Shown piece after piece: positions 8,545 to 20,800 of a stretch of DNA of 64,000 nucleotides; the stretch's first letter is position 1; each line of letters starts with the position of its first letter. The notes below the pieces were generated by a model. That model worked only from the letters and a program-made list of their open reading frames with translations, had not been told where the DNA came from and did no database searches. Source of the stretch: Verticillium longisporum (lineage: Eukaryota; Ascomycota; Sordariomycetes; Glomerellales; Plectosphaerellaceae); contig JAETXT010000003.1 in assembly GCA_019188255.1 (NCBI GenBank), positions 5,766,001 to 5,830,000 of the forward strand. Reading direction: 5' to 3'. Made by a program: the position numbers and the translations under genes.

Positions 8545-11500
8545 CTAATCAAAGGGGTTATATCTATGCTGTCTTCCCGTCTCGCTGTACGGCGGCGGTG
8601 GGAGCTGCTGCTGCTGCTGCTGCGGTACTCCGTGAGGCGGAGCCGGTGCCGCCGCAAGCCGTGATGACGAGGATGTCACGGACGCAGCAGAGGGGGCGCG
8701 AGCGAGGGCCGACGCGGCGGGAAGGGGTTTGGCGGACCACTGGGCCGTCTTGGCGACCATTTTGGCAAAGTACTGCTGGATGAAGGATTCGCTATGCACG
8801 TTAGCCATTGTATCACGTCAGGGGAGGGAGGAAGGAAGGCGAGACGCCAGCGTCGACCGCACACGGCAAGCAGAGGAGGCAGAAAGGGAGCAACACATAC
8901 GTATAGTAACTGTGGTCCGAGTCGTGGCTCTGGACCAGGTTGTGCGCCAGCTCGTGCGCCATGACGACCCACCACCAGACGGCCGCCTCGGCCTTGGCCT
9001 CGGCCTGCCTGGCGCCCGTGGGCTTGTCGGCGTGCAGCTGCAGGAAGAAGCGCAGGTTGCAGAAGATGCTGCCGCTGCTGTTGAACGCAATGGTGCCGCC
9101 CTTGTCGTCGTAGAAGATGTGCAGCACCTTGGGCGACAGCGAGTAGACGCCGCCGACCTCGGTGAGCAAGGCCGCAAAGGCGTTGATGGGACCGGCGTAC
9201 CGCTGCAGGAAGGGCCCCGGTTCGAGTGTCATGTCGCGCGACGTGAAGACCTTCATGCCGTTGGAGGCCTCGGCCGCGAAGGCTATGTTCTTGGCGGACG
9301 TGCTGTCGCAGTACGTCGCCTGCTCCTTGACCTCGTTCATGCTCGGCGGCGAGAAGAGCTGGTTCGAGTCGTGCGACCGCGTCGAGTTGATGGCGTTCAG
9401 AAGGTTCTGCTCTACGGTGGCCGGGCTCGTCACCCTGCCGTCATCCTTGCCCTTCTGGCCGCCGCCGGTGCTGCCGGTGGTGGACGGACCAGGACCAGGC
9501 GGCGGTGGCAGAAGCTGTCGGCCGTCTTGCGCCGGCTTGTCAAGCTGGCCGTTATGCCTGTCGTCGTCGTCGTCCTCGGGTGTGTCGAATCCCAGCCGCC
9601 GTGTCAGGTTGGAGAACAAGCCCTTATTCTTTCTCGTTGGTGGCATCAAGCTAGGCGGACGCTGACCCTCCTCGGGGCTCTCGTGTCCGAACGAACCAGG
9701 CATGACCGGCTCGGGTGTCCTCGCAGTCTGCCGAGCAGCCTCGGCAGCCTGAGTCTGCTGCTGGTCCCATTCCCGCTCCCTGACCTGGATGCGCTTCTGC
9801 TCTGCGTCCAGCGCCTTGCGCCTCTCCTCCTCGGCGATCCTCGCCTCCGCAGCCTTCGCTCGCAGGATGCGGGCGACGTTGTAGCCTCGGGCCCGCAAGC
9901 CGAGCAGGTCGAGGGTCAGGAACGGCTCGAAAAAGAGGTAGGCCTGCTGGTTGTGCCGCGTCAAGAGCAGCTGGCAGATGGCCTGGCCCACCTGGTACAT
10001 GTCCGGCTGGCCGTCGGCGGCGACGTACAAGACCCAGCCCGCCCGCGTCTGCACGCTCGCTGCCGAGCGCTTCTCCGTGTGCGTCTTGCTCTGGCCTCGC
10101 AATGTGCGCCTGAGAGCCACATTGGTCACGAGTTCAACGATGAGGTTCTTCTCGAGCCACTTTGCGTCATGTTTGAACGCTTCCCGTCGGTAGGTCGCGT
10201 ATTCGTGAAGGAAGATCTTGCTGCGCTCAACAACGTGTTTCCGAAGAGCTGCCGCCCTGTCTTGCTTATCGACGTGGGGACCGATCCTGACGTTCTCCTC
10301 GACAAGACTGCTGAGGTTCTGCGCACCAAGAGCCAGGTAAAAGTTCTCGAGCGCTTCATCCTCCGGTGCCGTGAGCAGATGATCCTTGAACAGTCGGTAG
10401 CTGATGATGTCGTCGAGCAGGACGATGCGGTTCGCCGACGCCAGCTGATACTGCTTGATGGGGGCCTCCTCATCCTCCACATCAACAAGAGGACCCTGCG
10501 TCGTGGACGGGATTTCCTTGGCGCCGAGGAGGAACGGCGAGACCGACATCTTCCTGAAGAGTTCCTTGTCCCTCTTGAGCTGGGGGAGACTCTCTGCCAG
10601 AGACCTGAGCAACGTCATGTACTTGTCGGGGCTCTGCAAGATGCTCAGCAGCCGCGCCGGCTCGCTGCACGCAAGCTGCGCAGGCACTGGTGTTATCGGC
10701 TCCGTCTTGGCGCCGCATTTGAAGAGGAACGCGTTGGCGTCGCCGCCAAAGTCGACAAAGTCGAAGATGTTGCCATAGGTCGTCGAGCTTCCCAGGTACA
10801 CCCGCTGGGGGCTGATGAGGGTCAACGTGCTGCCACCAGCACCCGACTTCTCCTTGCTTGCAACCGCTCCGTCGCGAGCGGGGCGACGCACGGGGACGAT
10901 GGGGGCGTCCCGCAGTCTCGACAAACTTTGTTCTCCAAGGTCAGCAATACGAAGTGCAAAGTATGCAAAGAGCTTGGCAGCCTGTTGCTCATCTTGCGGT
11001 GGCCTGGCCAGCAAGCGCGACACACACTCGTAAATGGGCGGCTCCTTCAGGACGCCAAACTTGTTGGCGTGGATGTGAAGGTCCTTTCGCAGAATGTCAA
11101 AGTGCAGGATCGCAGCAGCCTCGTTGGTGAAGCACATGCTCGGAATGACGCGCTTCTTCTCGTCACCCTGAACGGGAAGAATCGCCTTTTGGCTGCCAGC
11201 CAGGTTGAACGACCCATACCCGTGGATGTGGTGGTTGGCGATGAAGAAGGTCATGGCTTGAACACGCAGCGCCTCGTCTTGCGACGTCATCAGGTCTACG
11301 AGCTCTGGCACCGATGGATACGCCCGCAAGCCCAAAGTCGCGAGGAACAGTCCCTCCGTGCTGGAGGCCCGGAAGCTGCCTGGAGGGCCGGGCCACTGCA
11401 GAAGCGGCAGACCAAGAGCTCTGTGCGAATCCTTGGGCTCAAACAAGTCGCACACGCGGTACAGCTGAGTCGAGCCCTTGGTCGGTTCCAAGCCCTTGGG

Positions 11501-14070
11501 GCCAGCCTCGGCAGGGCAAATGCGCGACTCCTTCAGCTTCTTCATATCCGCCGCGGGAATGTCATCCCTGACAGATGCCAGGTACTTGACGAGTTCGAGG
11601 TGACTCCATCGCTTCTCTTCGCCGTTTGCGGTGGGACTCAGGAGCCTGGTGAAGATGGTATCGAGATCGAGGTTTTCCTGACGCCAATGGCAACGAGAAA
11701 CTTCTCCTTGAGGTTTTGACAATTCTCAATAACCGGCAGATCGTCAAAGAGCTTGACGGTCGCAAAGAACGACTCGGTAGGCTTCCGCATGCCCAGCTTC
11801 GTCGGCATGACCGTGTGCGCTTGCAGCAGACCGATCACGGCAGACTTGGACTTTGGGTTCAGATTATCCCACGCTTTAGACAAAATGAGGAGCACTTGGA
11901 GAGCAAATTTTGGCGTCTTCGTCATGTTCTGGTCATCTGCCTTGTCAGAGAGGGACATGAGCAGGAACCTCAGCCAGGGCAAGACTTCGAGTGGCTCCCA
12001 GCCGAGCGCCTGCAGCTCCGGAGTCGCGCAATTGCTGGTAAAGGCGTGAGGGATGGTGGTGGGCGGTATAGGGGCGTGCGCCGGGATCTTGTTGACCACG
12101 AGGAAGTTTGTGATGGACCCGAGAGCAATGACCTACCCCTGATGGCAACGGTCTTGTGACACAGTCGCCACCGCAACATGCAGCAGGCTGGACTAGCTCG
12201 AAGGATCCAGCTCGCCGTTGAGTGCTCTCTTACCAGCCCAGCTGATGAAGTTGATCAGCTGCTCCCGATTCATAGCCTTGGTCTCGAGCTCTTTGCGCAC
12301 GTCCTCCACCGTGATCGAACTGATCAGCCCAAAATCGATCAGCTTCTTGACGAATGGATCATTCTTGAGCTCCACAGGCACGACGGGGATGCTATCCACG
12401 AATTTGCTGAGCTCCTCGGATCCGATCCGCACCTTGGAGGTCTGCATGACACCACGAGAAGAGAAGACCTCAATGGAGGCCTTACGATACGACGTCCAGA
12501 ATGCTTCCTCGATGATCTGTGCAACCTGACCGCTTGGCGTCGAGTCACCAAAGGTAAACGTTTTCAAGATGTGAATGGCTTCAGGCATGAACTTGGCAAT
12601 GTCCTTATTCGTAACCTTGCCGCCATTGTCGGCGGCCCTCCTGACCTTCAGGTCAAGATCACTCATCTCGTTGGCGAATGCCAGCCGCGTCATGATACCG
12701 GCAGCCCGAAGCATCTCGATGTTCCAGGAACGGACCCACCGTGCGTTCAGGTCAATGGCCTCACGCTCGACGGTGGGAATTACAGACAGTGCCGAGATGT
12801 GCATGCCCGCACCCGTGGTCTGCGTCGTGGGAAAGCCGATGAAGATCCGGCCACCGGGCTTCTTGCTCGGCAGAACAGACGCAAAGACGTCGGCTGATTT
12901 AGAGATGACGTCGGAGCTCGAGCTCTCCGTCGCCTGCGTCTCGTCGTATGATGATGTCAGGATGGACAATTTTGTCGTCTTCGGAGGCGGCTTCTTCGTG
13001 GCACGTTCCAGTTCTGCCGAGAAGGAGGCAGACACCTTGGTCTTGATGACCGCAGACGTGACGCGGAGGAAGATGGAGGAGCTTGACGCCTTGGTCACGT
13101 CCTCCGAAATGGTCTCCTGGGCGACGGCTTCCTCCTTGTGCGCCTTGCCACGCAGGCCAGCCTGCGAGGCACTCGACGTCAGCCTAGAGAAGAAGCTTCT
13201 CAGAGAGGGGACCTCGGCGCCCATGCCGTACTGGTCAGACTGTTTGGCAGCGGTCGCCCTGGGTTTCCACCCAATGACGCCCATAAAGGAGGCATCGATC
13301 TGTGCACTCGTACGATCGACGGCGTGTACCGTCATGAGGCCGTCCCGGGTCCGCGTCTCGAGGTCCCTTGGTATGGGCACCTCTACACTGGGCGAGGCCT
13401 TCTTGTGCAGGGACAAGACCTTGTAGTCGTCGATCCAGAACTCGACGTGCTGCAGGGCCACAAACGTTAAGCTTGTGGCCAGAAACTGACTGACAGAGAG
13501 GAGATTGGGGAGAGGTGTCGTCGTGTTGCGGTAGTCGAGCACAAAGATGGTATCGGGAGACTGCTGGTCCGCGGGCAGCGTCGTCTTCTTGGTGAACAGG
13601 GCGTTTCCTTTCCAGTAGAACGCCATGGCCTCGTTGCCAGAGCTCACAAAGGGCTCCTCGCAGTCGGCAAAGACGCTGTAGAAGCCCACGCCAAACGCAC
13701 CAATCTTGGTCTCGTCGGGGTTGCCCTCGGCTATCCTCTTCAACCTCCCCCAGTCTGTCTTTGTGAAGGGTTGGCCGTCGTTCCGGACCACGAGGCGGCG
13801 GAGCGTGTGATTTGTAATGACGTGCTTGAGGAGTTCAGAGCGATCGGTCGTGTTGGGTAGCGCAACAGAGGTGGAGGGCATGGTCTCCCACTTGACCTTG
13901 ACGGTCGTGGCCTGGGCGTCGGCAGCGTTCTGGATGAGTTCTCGGAGTGTTGTCCATTCGCCAGAGTAACGGGCAAGAACCTTGTCGATGAGGGCTCTGG
14001 TATCGACAGTGACGGCTTCTTCGTCCTCGCCATCCCGCATGGCGGTGGCGCGGAGGCGCGAATAGTCCAT
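8545..14070 (-). CDS. giant GHKL (Hsp90/sacsin-like) ATPase with C-terminal HExxH domain; one apparent base deletion, two in-frame TAG
   Basis: Fungal family related to proteins annotated as DUF3684; function unknown. The N-terminus has the GHKL ATP-binding motifs: N-box LRELIQNAADA (Glu44, Asn48), RNDGQPF (Asp98), and the lid glycines GAFGVGFYS (about 124-132). A long helical middle follows, then a Glu/Arg-rich coiled-coil-like stretch (RIAEEERRKALDAEQKRI), a low-complexity linker, and a compact C-terminal domain with MAHELAHNLVQSHDSDH (His1706, Glu1707, His1710), an HExxH zinc-metallopeptidase signature. One intron (8792-8900) splits YYT/ESF. The tail contains a Gln run. The frame shifts at TTTT 11674-11677 (one base missing). 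TAG codons at 12193-12195 and 12133-12135 interrupt the same frame on both sides of SSLLHVAVATV, which reads as real coding sequence. With the base restored the total is 5418 nt, 1806 codons including the stop. Confidence 0.8.
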
Positions 14071-14866
14071 GGTTGTGGTTGTGGAATGGGATGGTAGGAT
14101 CGAGGGGTGGACAGTCGGAGGGGGTTTATCAAAGGTGGAAAGTTCGCATGGTCTAGGCCAGCATCCAGAAGCAAGAGGGGCACTTTAGGATGCGTGGTCC
14201 GTCGAAGTCTGGGTACAGGTATCGCGTCGAGATGACAGAGGCGTCCAGGTTGTTCGGGGATCGGAGGGTCGGGGGGTCGGCATGCACGATGACACTGTAA
14301 CGAAAGCTGAGACGTATTAATAGTACAGGTACAGGAAGAGGGTGGCCGACAGGGTTTGGCAGGCCAGCGTTCGTTGTCAAAGAATACCTTGCCACTGAAG
14401 CACTCTACTGTTCTAGAAGCTGCCTTGCGAAGATGCAAGGTCCAACTCAGGCTATTCGAGTCGGCGTTGCGTTGTGAGCTCGGTGAGTCTGGCCCCAAAG
14501 TTGCTGAGGCCAGGCTTCCCTCCGTACCTAGTTGCCTCGTGACGCAACGCGCCTCGCCACAGGCACCGATGCACTGGGGTTGGTTGTGACAGGGGTCCGA
14601 TAAGATAATCAGGCACCCCTACCGATGAGGCTAACGGGCGGTTGGTTCCTGGCCTCAACACACCGAGCCCCTGAATGAGGCCTGTAATTAGGGGGGGCTA
14701 CGTGGATTCACAGGCAGTGCGTTCCTGGCAAGTACGAAAATTGTAAAAAAGATGACAAAATTGGAACGGATTCGATGCATTACAAGTTGCTAGTGTATAG
14801 TACAACAGAGAGACCGTCTCGTTTTGGAGGTCCCGTCACAGACGCCTCCAAGTCGAATCAAACTCC
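14071..14866. other. intergenic between SEC16 3' end and the GHKL-ATPase start
   Basis: About 0.8 kb that should contain the SEC16 3' UTR and the promoter of the downstream minus-strand ATPase gene. No coding signal is recognised; open frames here are extensions or shadows of the ATPase frame. Confidence 0.5.
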
Positions 14867-17800
14867 TTATTTCGCCATAATGTCAACATAGCGTCCGCTC
14901 TTCCTCGCCTTCTTCGCGCCAGGCCTACGCGGTCCTGCAGCGCCTATCAGATCATCAATGCTGCTGGCATTGCTCATGCTCGTCGTCGGCCGGCTCGGCG
15001 GTCCGCTCGGTGGCCCTGTGCTAGAGTTCGACACCGACCTGGCCATGGCTGGCGGCCCTGCCGGAATGTCAAGGCTCTCACGCGAAGGAGCCTTTGACAG
15101 GCTGCCTGCGCCGATGGGCATAGGCGGCCGAGGGGGTCCGCCAGGGGGTCCCATGGGCGGCGCCGACGACGAGGGAGGGGGGGTGCCGGTCGACTTGGGT
15201 GGTGGAGGTGTTGCCGTCTTGGCCGGTGTCTGCTCGGCCCCGGCCTTCTTGTTGACCCATCGCTTCTGGTCGGGGTCGTAGACGAAGCTGCTCGACTCGC
15301 CCAACTTGGCACGGATCGGCTTGTTGCCTTGGTTGGAATCCGGCATGGTGTCCTTCTTGCCACCCCACCAACTGCCAAAGCCCCATCCCTTCTTGCCTGC
15401 GCTCTGTTCGGCTGTTCTCTTGGCTGTACTGCTGTTAGCTTTGTTGTGACAAAGACAAAGGGCATGCCCAGGTTGGATCTTACCGTCTTCTTCGGCGGCT
15501 TTCCTGAACATCTCGTCATTCTCCTTATCCTTCTCCGACTTGGATTTCCCCTGCGGCCGCAGCGCGGGAATATCATCCTCGTCGTCATCCATGAAGCTCT
15601 TCTTCTTTGGCTTCGGCTTGTCATCACCGTCATTGTCGTCGTTGGATGGCTCAACGCCCGGGTCATAGGTCGGTGGCTCGTAGCTGTAGGGCTGGTACGA
15701 AGGTGCTTCGTACCCTCCGCTAGCTGCAGCATCCTCGGGCTCGGCCTGTTGGGATTCCGGGCCTGCGTTCGTAACAAAAGACGAAGGTTCATAGCCGTAC
15801 GAGGGCGGCTGGTACCCTTGATCTTGCTGAGGAGTGAATTGGGTGGGCTCATCGGCAGGAGGCGCTGGCGATCCCTGGTGTGTGATGACCGGAGCTTCTT
15901 GCAAGCCGCCGTACGGTCCATAGGCAGACGGAGCGGGGTCAGGCTGGGGTGTATGGACGTCCAGAGGCGCACCGTAGGGTGCAGGGTTGTAGGCTTGCGG
16001 AGTATAGCTGCCCGCGGCAACACCAGACTGCGAGTCGATAGAGGTGCGGGTTGGCGCATCAAAGGACGCACGGCCGTAGTCGTTCGACGGCTGAGTCGAC
16101 TGCGCCGCAGGCGTATAACCCGACGTCGGCTCATACGAAGTCGTCGGTGTAGACGGCTGCGCTCCCATGGGTGCATAGCGCGATGCTGCCCTTGTCCCCT
16201 GTGCTAATGCTGCAGGAGCAGTGACTGGGTAGCCGGGATTGTTGTTCCCGTACACGTCAAAGTTCGATACAGAAGGAGACGGGCTGATGGTAGGTGTGCC
16301 TCCGGCAATGCGGCCAAATGGCCCAGTCTCCGCGCCAGGCTCGCCTGGCGTGGCGGTGCCAGAACCGTCGGCCTCGTCGCCGGCAACAAATTTGTTAAAG
16401 CGATTCCACATGCTGTCCGGGACCTTGTTCATGCTTGGTTTGGAGATCCAGGACGAAGACTCGCCCTTGAGTGCCTGCTTGAGCCTCTTGGACAGGTCAT
16501 CTACCGCAGCCTCGAGCAGGGGATGATGGTACGGAGACCTCTTTGTCTGTGCAGTGATCGAGTTGGCAATGACATCGCAGTATTGCAGCGCCTTGTCCCT
16601 AAAGCCATGCTCCGCCAGAGTTGCGGCATGCTGGAGCTTATAGGCAGCGAGGTGCGGCACGCCGGCCGAGTTGGCCCCGTTCGCGAGCGAAAGGCCGTAC
16701 TCAAAGACTTCGCTGAGCAACAGTGCCTCTGTCTCCTTGCCGAACTGCTCGGCTTGAGTCTTGTGATCAGCGCCCAGGAGGACAAAGCTGGCTGTCTGGT
16801 CGTCGAGACCCCCAAATACTATCGTCTTGCGGGCAAAGAGGAAGCAAATGTGTGCGGCTTCGGCTCTGCCATATGTCGACAAGAGATCACCCAATGCGCT
16901 CAGCGCCTTGGTGTCGTCGGGGCTTCGGTTGCTGAGCACCAACCCCAGGGTCTCGCGCCATTTGTCGAGGCCATCAAGGGCGTCCTTGGCTGGCTCGGCA
17001 GTCGCGGCCGTGGTCATCAGCTGGCGGCCAGCACGAGCATGACTGGGAACCAGCTCATCGACGCACTCATCGAAATTGCCTGACAGGACCTTGTAAAGTG
17101 CAGCAATCGACTCATTGTTATGCCCCGGGTAGTTGACCTCTTTGCGTACAAACTCTTGGGCGACCTGCTTGTACAGATCCGGCGATACCGTGTGCGAGAT
17201 GAGCATGGCATGACCCCAGAGCCTCTTGTCGACGGCTGCCCAAACCGCTTGTTCCCGATCACCAGCGAGGAGATGCTTGCGGATGGAGACGACAGTTTGG
17301 GAGTCAACACCATCTGCCTGCATCTGAGTGGAAGTGGCTGGGAACGCAACACCAGCTGCGCCATCCGCGTAAAGAGGAGCTGCCTCTGCTGCCTCATCCT
17401 TTGCTTCTGGCGAGAGAATGTTGCGCACGGTGGCCTCGACTTCTGCGCTGCCTTCGAGAGCGCCATCGAATTCGATGAACGTCCTGAGAATCTTCCATAA
17501 CAGGACGCGCTCAGTCGTTCGCTTGTCTTCGTGGGTGATTTGAGAGCTGTACGTCTGACCTGGCAAGTTTGCCTCCAGTGACTCGATCCCAGCCGTCAGC
17601 CAGGAAATGGTCTCCTTCTTCTTCGACTTGCCCTTGAGAGGTCCAGGGAATTTGGCCAGCCGATCTTCGAGAGGCTCAATATCTTTGACCTGCTTGACGC
17701 GAACTTCGCCGGGCGTACGCACAATCATGGGTGCCGTTTGGCCCATGCCGTAGCGTGGGATCTCCTTGGGGAAAGATGTGATGATAGTGCCACCAATACC

Positions 17801-20800
17801 CCACGAGAAGACAGGTGCTCCCTTCCACCTCTTGAGGGTGTCATTTTCACGTCCATCGGTAGGGGCGACCATGTTCAAGCTCTGAGAAGGAGCTCTGTGG
17901 CGACCCGTGCGAGGTGCTGCGGCATATGAGTGCTGAGCACTGGCGGGCTGCGCTGCTTGCGGAGGAGCGGCGCCATGCGAGGATGCCGGACGTGCAGCAG
18001 CTTCACTGGGTTGGTAGCGGCTTTGGAGTGAGCCAGGCGATTGTGTCTGCGACCTCATCGGGGGGGCGAACCTCTGCTCGGGCGAGAGGGGATTCGATTG
18101 CGGCTGAGGCGTGTAGTTGGCCGCAGCTCTCTTGGGGGGCGACAACATGGATGGGCCATACCCGTGGGCAGACGGCGGTGGGGTGTGGCGTGCAAGAGGT
18201 GGTGATGCAGGAGCCGCGCCAAGAGGGGCATACGCATCAATAGGCTGAGGCGACTGTTCGGCCTTAGCACCTTCGTCTTCTTCAACCTCCTGCGTCGGCG
18301 GCAGCGACGACACGCGGTTGACCCTCGGCTCAAATTGAGCGCTGATGCGTCGATCCGGCTGGCTGTGCTGGCCATGCTCACCATTGGTGACAGGTGCAGA
18401 CTGGGCTCGGTCGTGAGAAACCTCGAAGTGCGCGAGCGGGCTGGAAGTGCGAGGCAGGTGAGGAAGCACCGCCGCTGGGGGCGGCGCCGCGCTATACGTC
18501 GCCGAAGGTGGTCGGGAGGCTGGCGGGGCCGGCGAGTACCTGTTGGCCGAACCGGGCCGAGCTGTGCCATTCACAGCCGGCGCCAAAGGTGGCGCTGGAG
18601 AATAGCGACTGTTGTTGGGTATGTTCGACGTGCCTGGGCTGTTGGACTGCAAGGCTGCATACGGACTCACGCGCGGCGGCGCGACCAGCCCGGTGAGCCC
18701 GCTGGACTCAGCTCTAGGCAGAGCCGGAGGGGCCTCCTGCTTCGGTAGCTCCATGGACTGGGTCGATGGCAAAGGCGCGTACTGCGCTGGAGGCGGTCCC
18801 TGTGGCAGGGAAGCAGGACCGCCAAGAGCTGGAGACGGCAGGCGGCTGCTCTGGCGCGAGGCCGGACGGGGTCTGGAGGTCATGGGAAGGTCTTCGAAAA
18901 AGTTCTCCTTGCTCGGAGTGACAGCTCGAGGCTTCGGCCCAGCAGCTGGTCCCGCCGTGCCTGGGCTGGGAAGAGCCAAGGCAGGGCTAGGAGGAGGCAC
19001 ACCGGCAGACGGTGGTGCGGAGCTGGTCGGGCTTGGAGCGTACATGCTGGAGCTTCTGGGCGGTAGCTGCGAGGGGGGTTGCACCTGAGCTCTCGGCAGC
19101 TGTTGCATACTGGCTCGCTTGCGCGGCTTGACATCCATGGGCAAGTCGTAGGGCGAGGTGTAGCCGCCCTTGTTCTTGTCGGCGAAGCTCTGGGCTTTGG
19201 ACACCTCGGGACGCGGGGGCGGCGGCATGCCATATGCAGCTTGGTTGGGCGAGGGCTGGGGCTGAGCAGCGTACGATGTTGGGGTTGGGAATGAAGTGAC
19301 CACAGGCGAAGGCGCATATGCTGATGTAGGCGTCTGGGGCGGCGCCGCCGCCGCAGGAGCGTAAGGCGACTGGGTAGCGGCAGCCTTGGGGAACGGGAAA
19401 GATGGGCTCTGCGGTGTGTATCGTCCTTGCAGGCTTTGCTGTTGGGCGGCTGGCAGACTGGGTGGCTGCACAGCTGGCGCGGGTGCCGCGGTCTCGTCGT
19501 CGTCGTCGTCCAAGAAACCTTCGTCGTCACTGCCAAAGAATGCGGCGGGATCAACTGGCTTCGAGTCGCCAGTGTTGTCGTCGAGCAGGAATTCTTCATC
19601 ATCGTCTCCGGCAAATGCCTCTTGCCATTTGGCAGCCAGGTCCTCGGTAGCGGGCTTGCTAGAGTCGTCCTCTGTAGCCAAGGCCTGCGACGGTGTCGCT
19701 TGATGCTCATCCTCCTCGGCCATCCCTTCCAGCGTATCCGCTCGCGACAGTGGGTTCGTGCCAAAGGCACCAAGCACCTGCATCGTTGACTTGCGCTCCA
19801 GCGTGGGCGACGTATCATCGTGGCCAGCATCCTGCACATTGCTGAAAAAGTCGTCGTCGGCCGAGGCTTCGTTGTCGAAGAAGGAGGCTGAGGCGGCAGT
19901 ATCCGTGTGCTCGGGCGCGCGAGGGATGAGAGGCAGACCTTCCTCGAATCGCGAACCGACATCGTCCTCATCGGCGCCCGTCATATCGCGTCCTACATAC
20001 TGCGCTTGCTCCGAGTAACCATTGGTATGAGGAGTTTCAGACGGGTCGTCGGCAAAGTGAGGTTGGGCTGGAGAGTTTGCTCCTTCCGACAGAGGAGCAT
20101 CAGAGTCGTTCTGATGCTGCTCCGTCGCCTGGATCACATATTGGGCCTCGGTGGCGGGAAGCGGTCGAGTCTCTGTCGACGTGCCGGGCGGGCTCGCTGG
20201 GGGAACGACCGGGAACGAGTTTGTCCTGTCAGAGGGCGGCATGAACTTGAAGGGGTCCGTGTCGGTTCGTGCGAGGTTCCAGTCGGCTTCCTCGTCATCG
20301 TGGAAGTTGATGTCATGCGACACAGTTCGGGCGAAGGAAACAGTGCTCGAGTGGCCGAGAACAGGGCCGGCGGCTTGCACCTCAGGTGCTGGGGGCGATG
20401 CTTCGGCAGGCGCGGCAGCCTCGGCGTCAGCCGGTGGCGCTTCGGGCTCTGCAGGAGCAGAGGTCGGATGGTCAAACACGGGCCAGTCCTCTTCAGCATC
20501 GGCTTGCGCAACGGGTTCCTCTGAGAACCAGGGCCTGTTGGCGCTCTCCTCCTGGGGTATCGTGTCAGGGATCGGAGGCATGGTAGCTTCGGAAGTGGAC
20601 GTGGGTTCGGTTGGCTCGTTGATAAGCGACGCATCAAGATCGGCGGTTGCCTCGGGTTGCGCGGGCAAGTCTGTGGATGATGTGGTTGTGTCTTGCGCGT
20701 AAGGCTCGGATGCCTCCAGAGAATCTTGGGCCGGTGGTGGTTGGGTGTGTGCAGGAGCGGAGGGATGGCCGTCGACAGTGGCAGAGGCACTGCTGTTAGG

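Noticed and set aside
8729..11719. A 996-codon open frame on the plus strand opposite the giant ATPase gene
   Set aside because: It is the antisense shadow of GC-rich coding sequence. The minus strand carries the conserved motifs and splice sites; the plus frame has no recognisable domain.
12133..12195. RIP (repeat-induced point mutation) as the source of TAG codons
   Set aside because: CAG to TAG fits the RIP context, but the surrounding DNA is GC-rich, there is no duplicated copy in view, and only two such changes are seen.
12133..12233. A 101-nt intron (GTAAGA...TAG) removing the two TAG codons in the ATPase gene
   Set aside because: The frame is the same on both sides, so removing 101 nt would break it. 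The segment itself reads as conserved-looking protein. Kept only as a possibility if a nearby indel exists.
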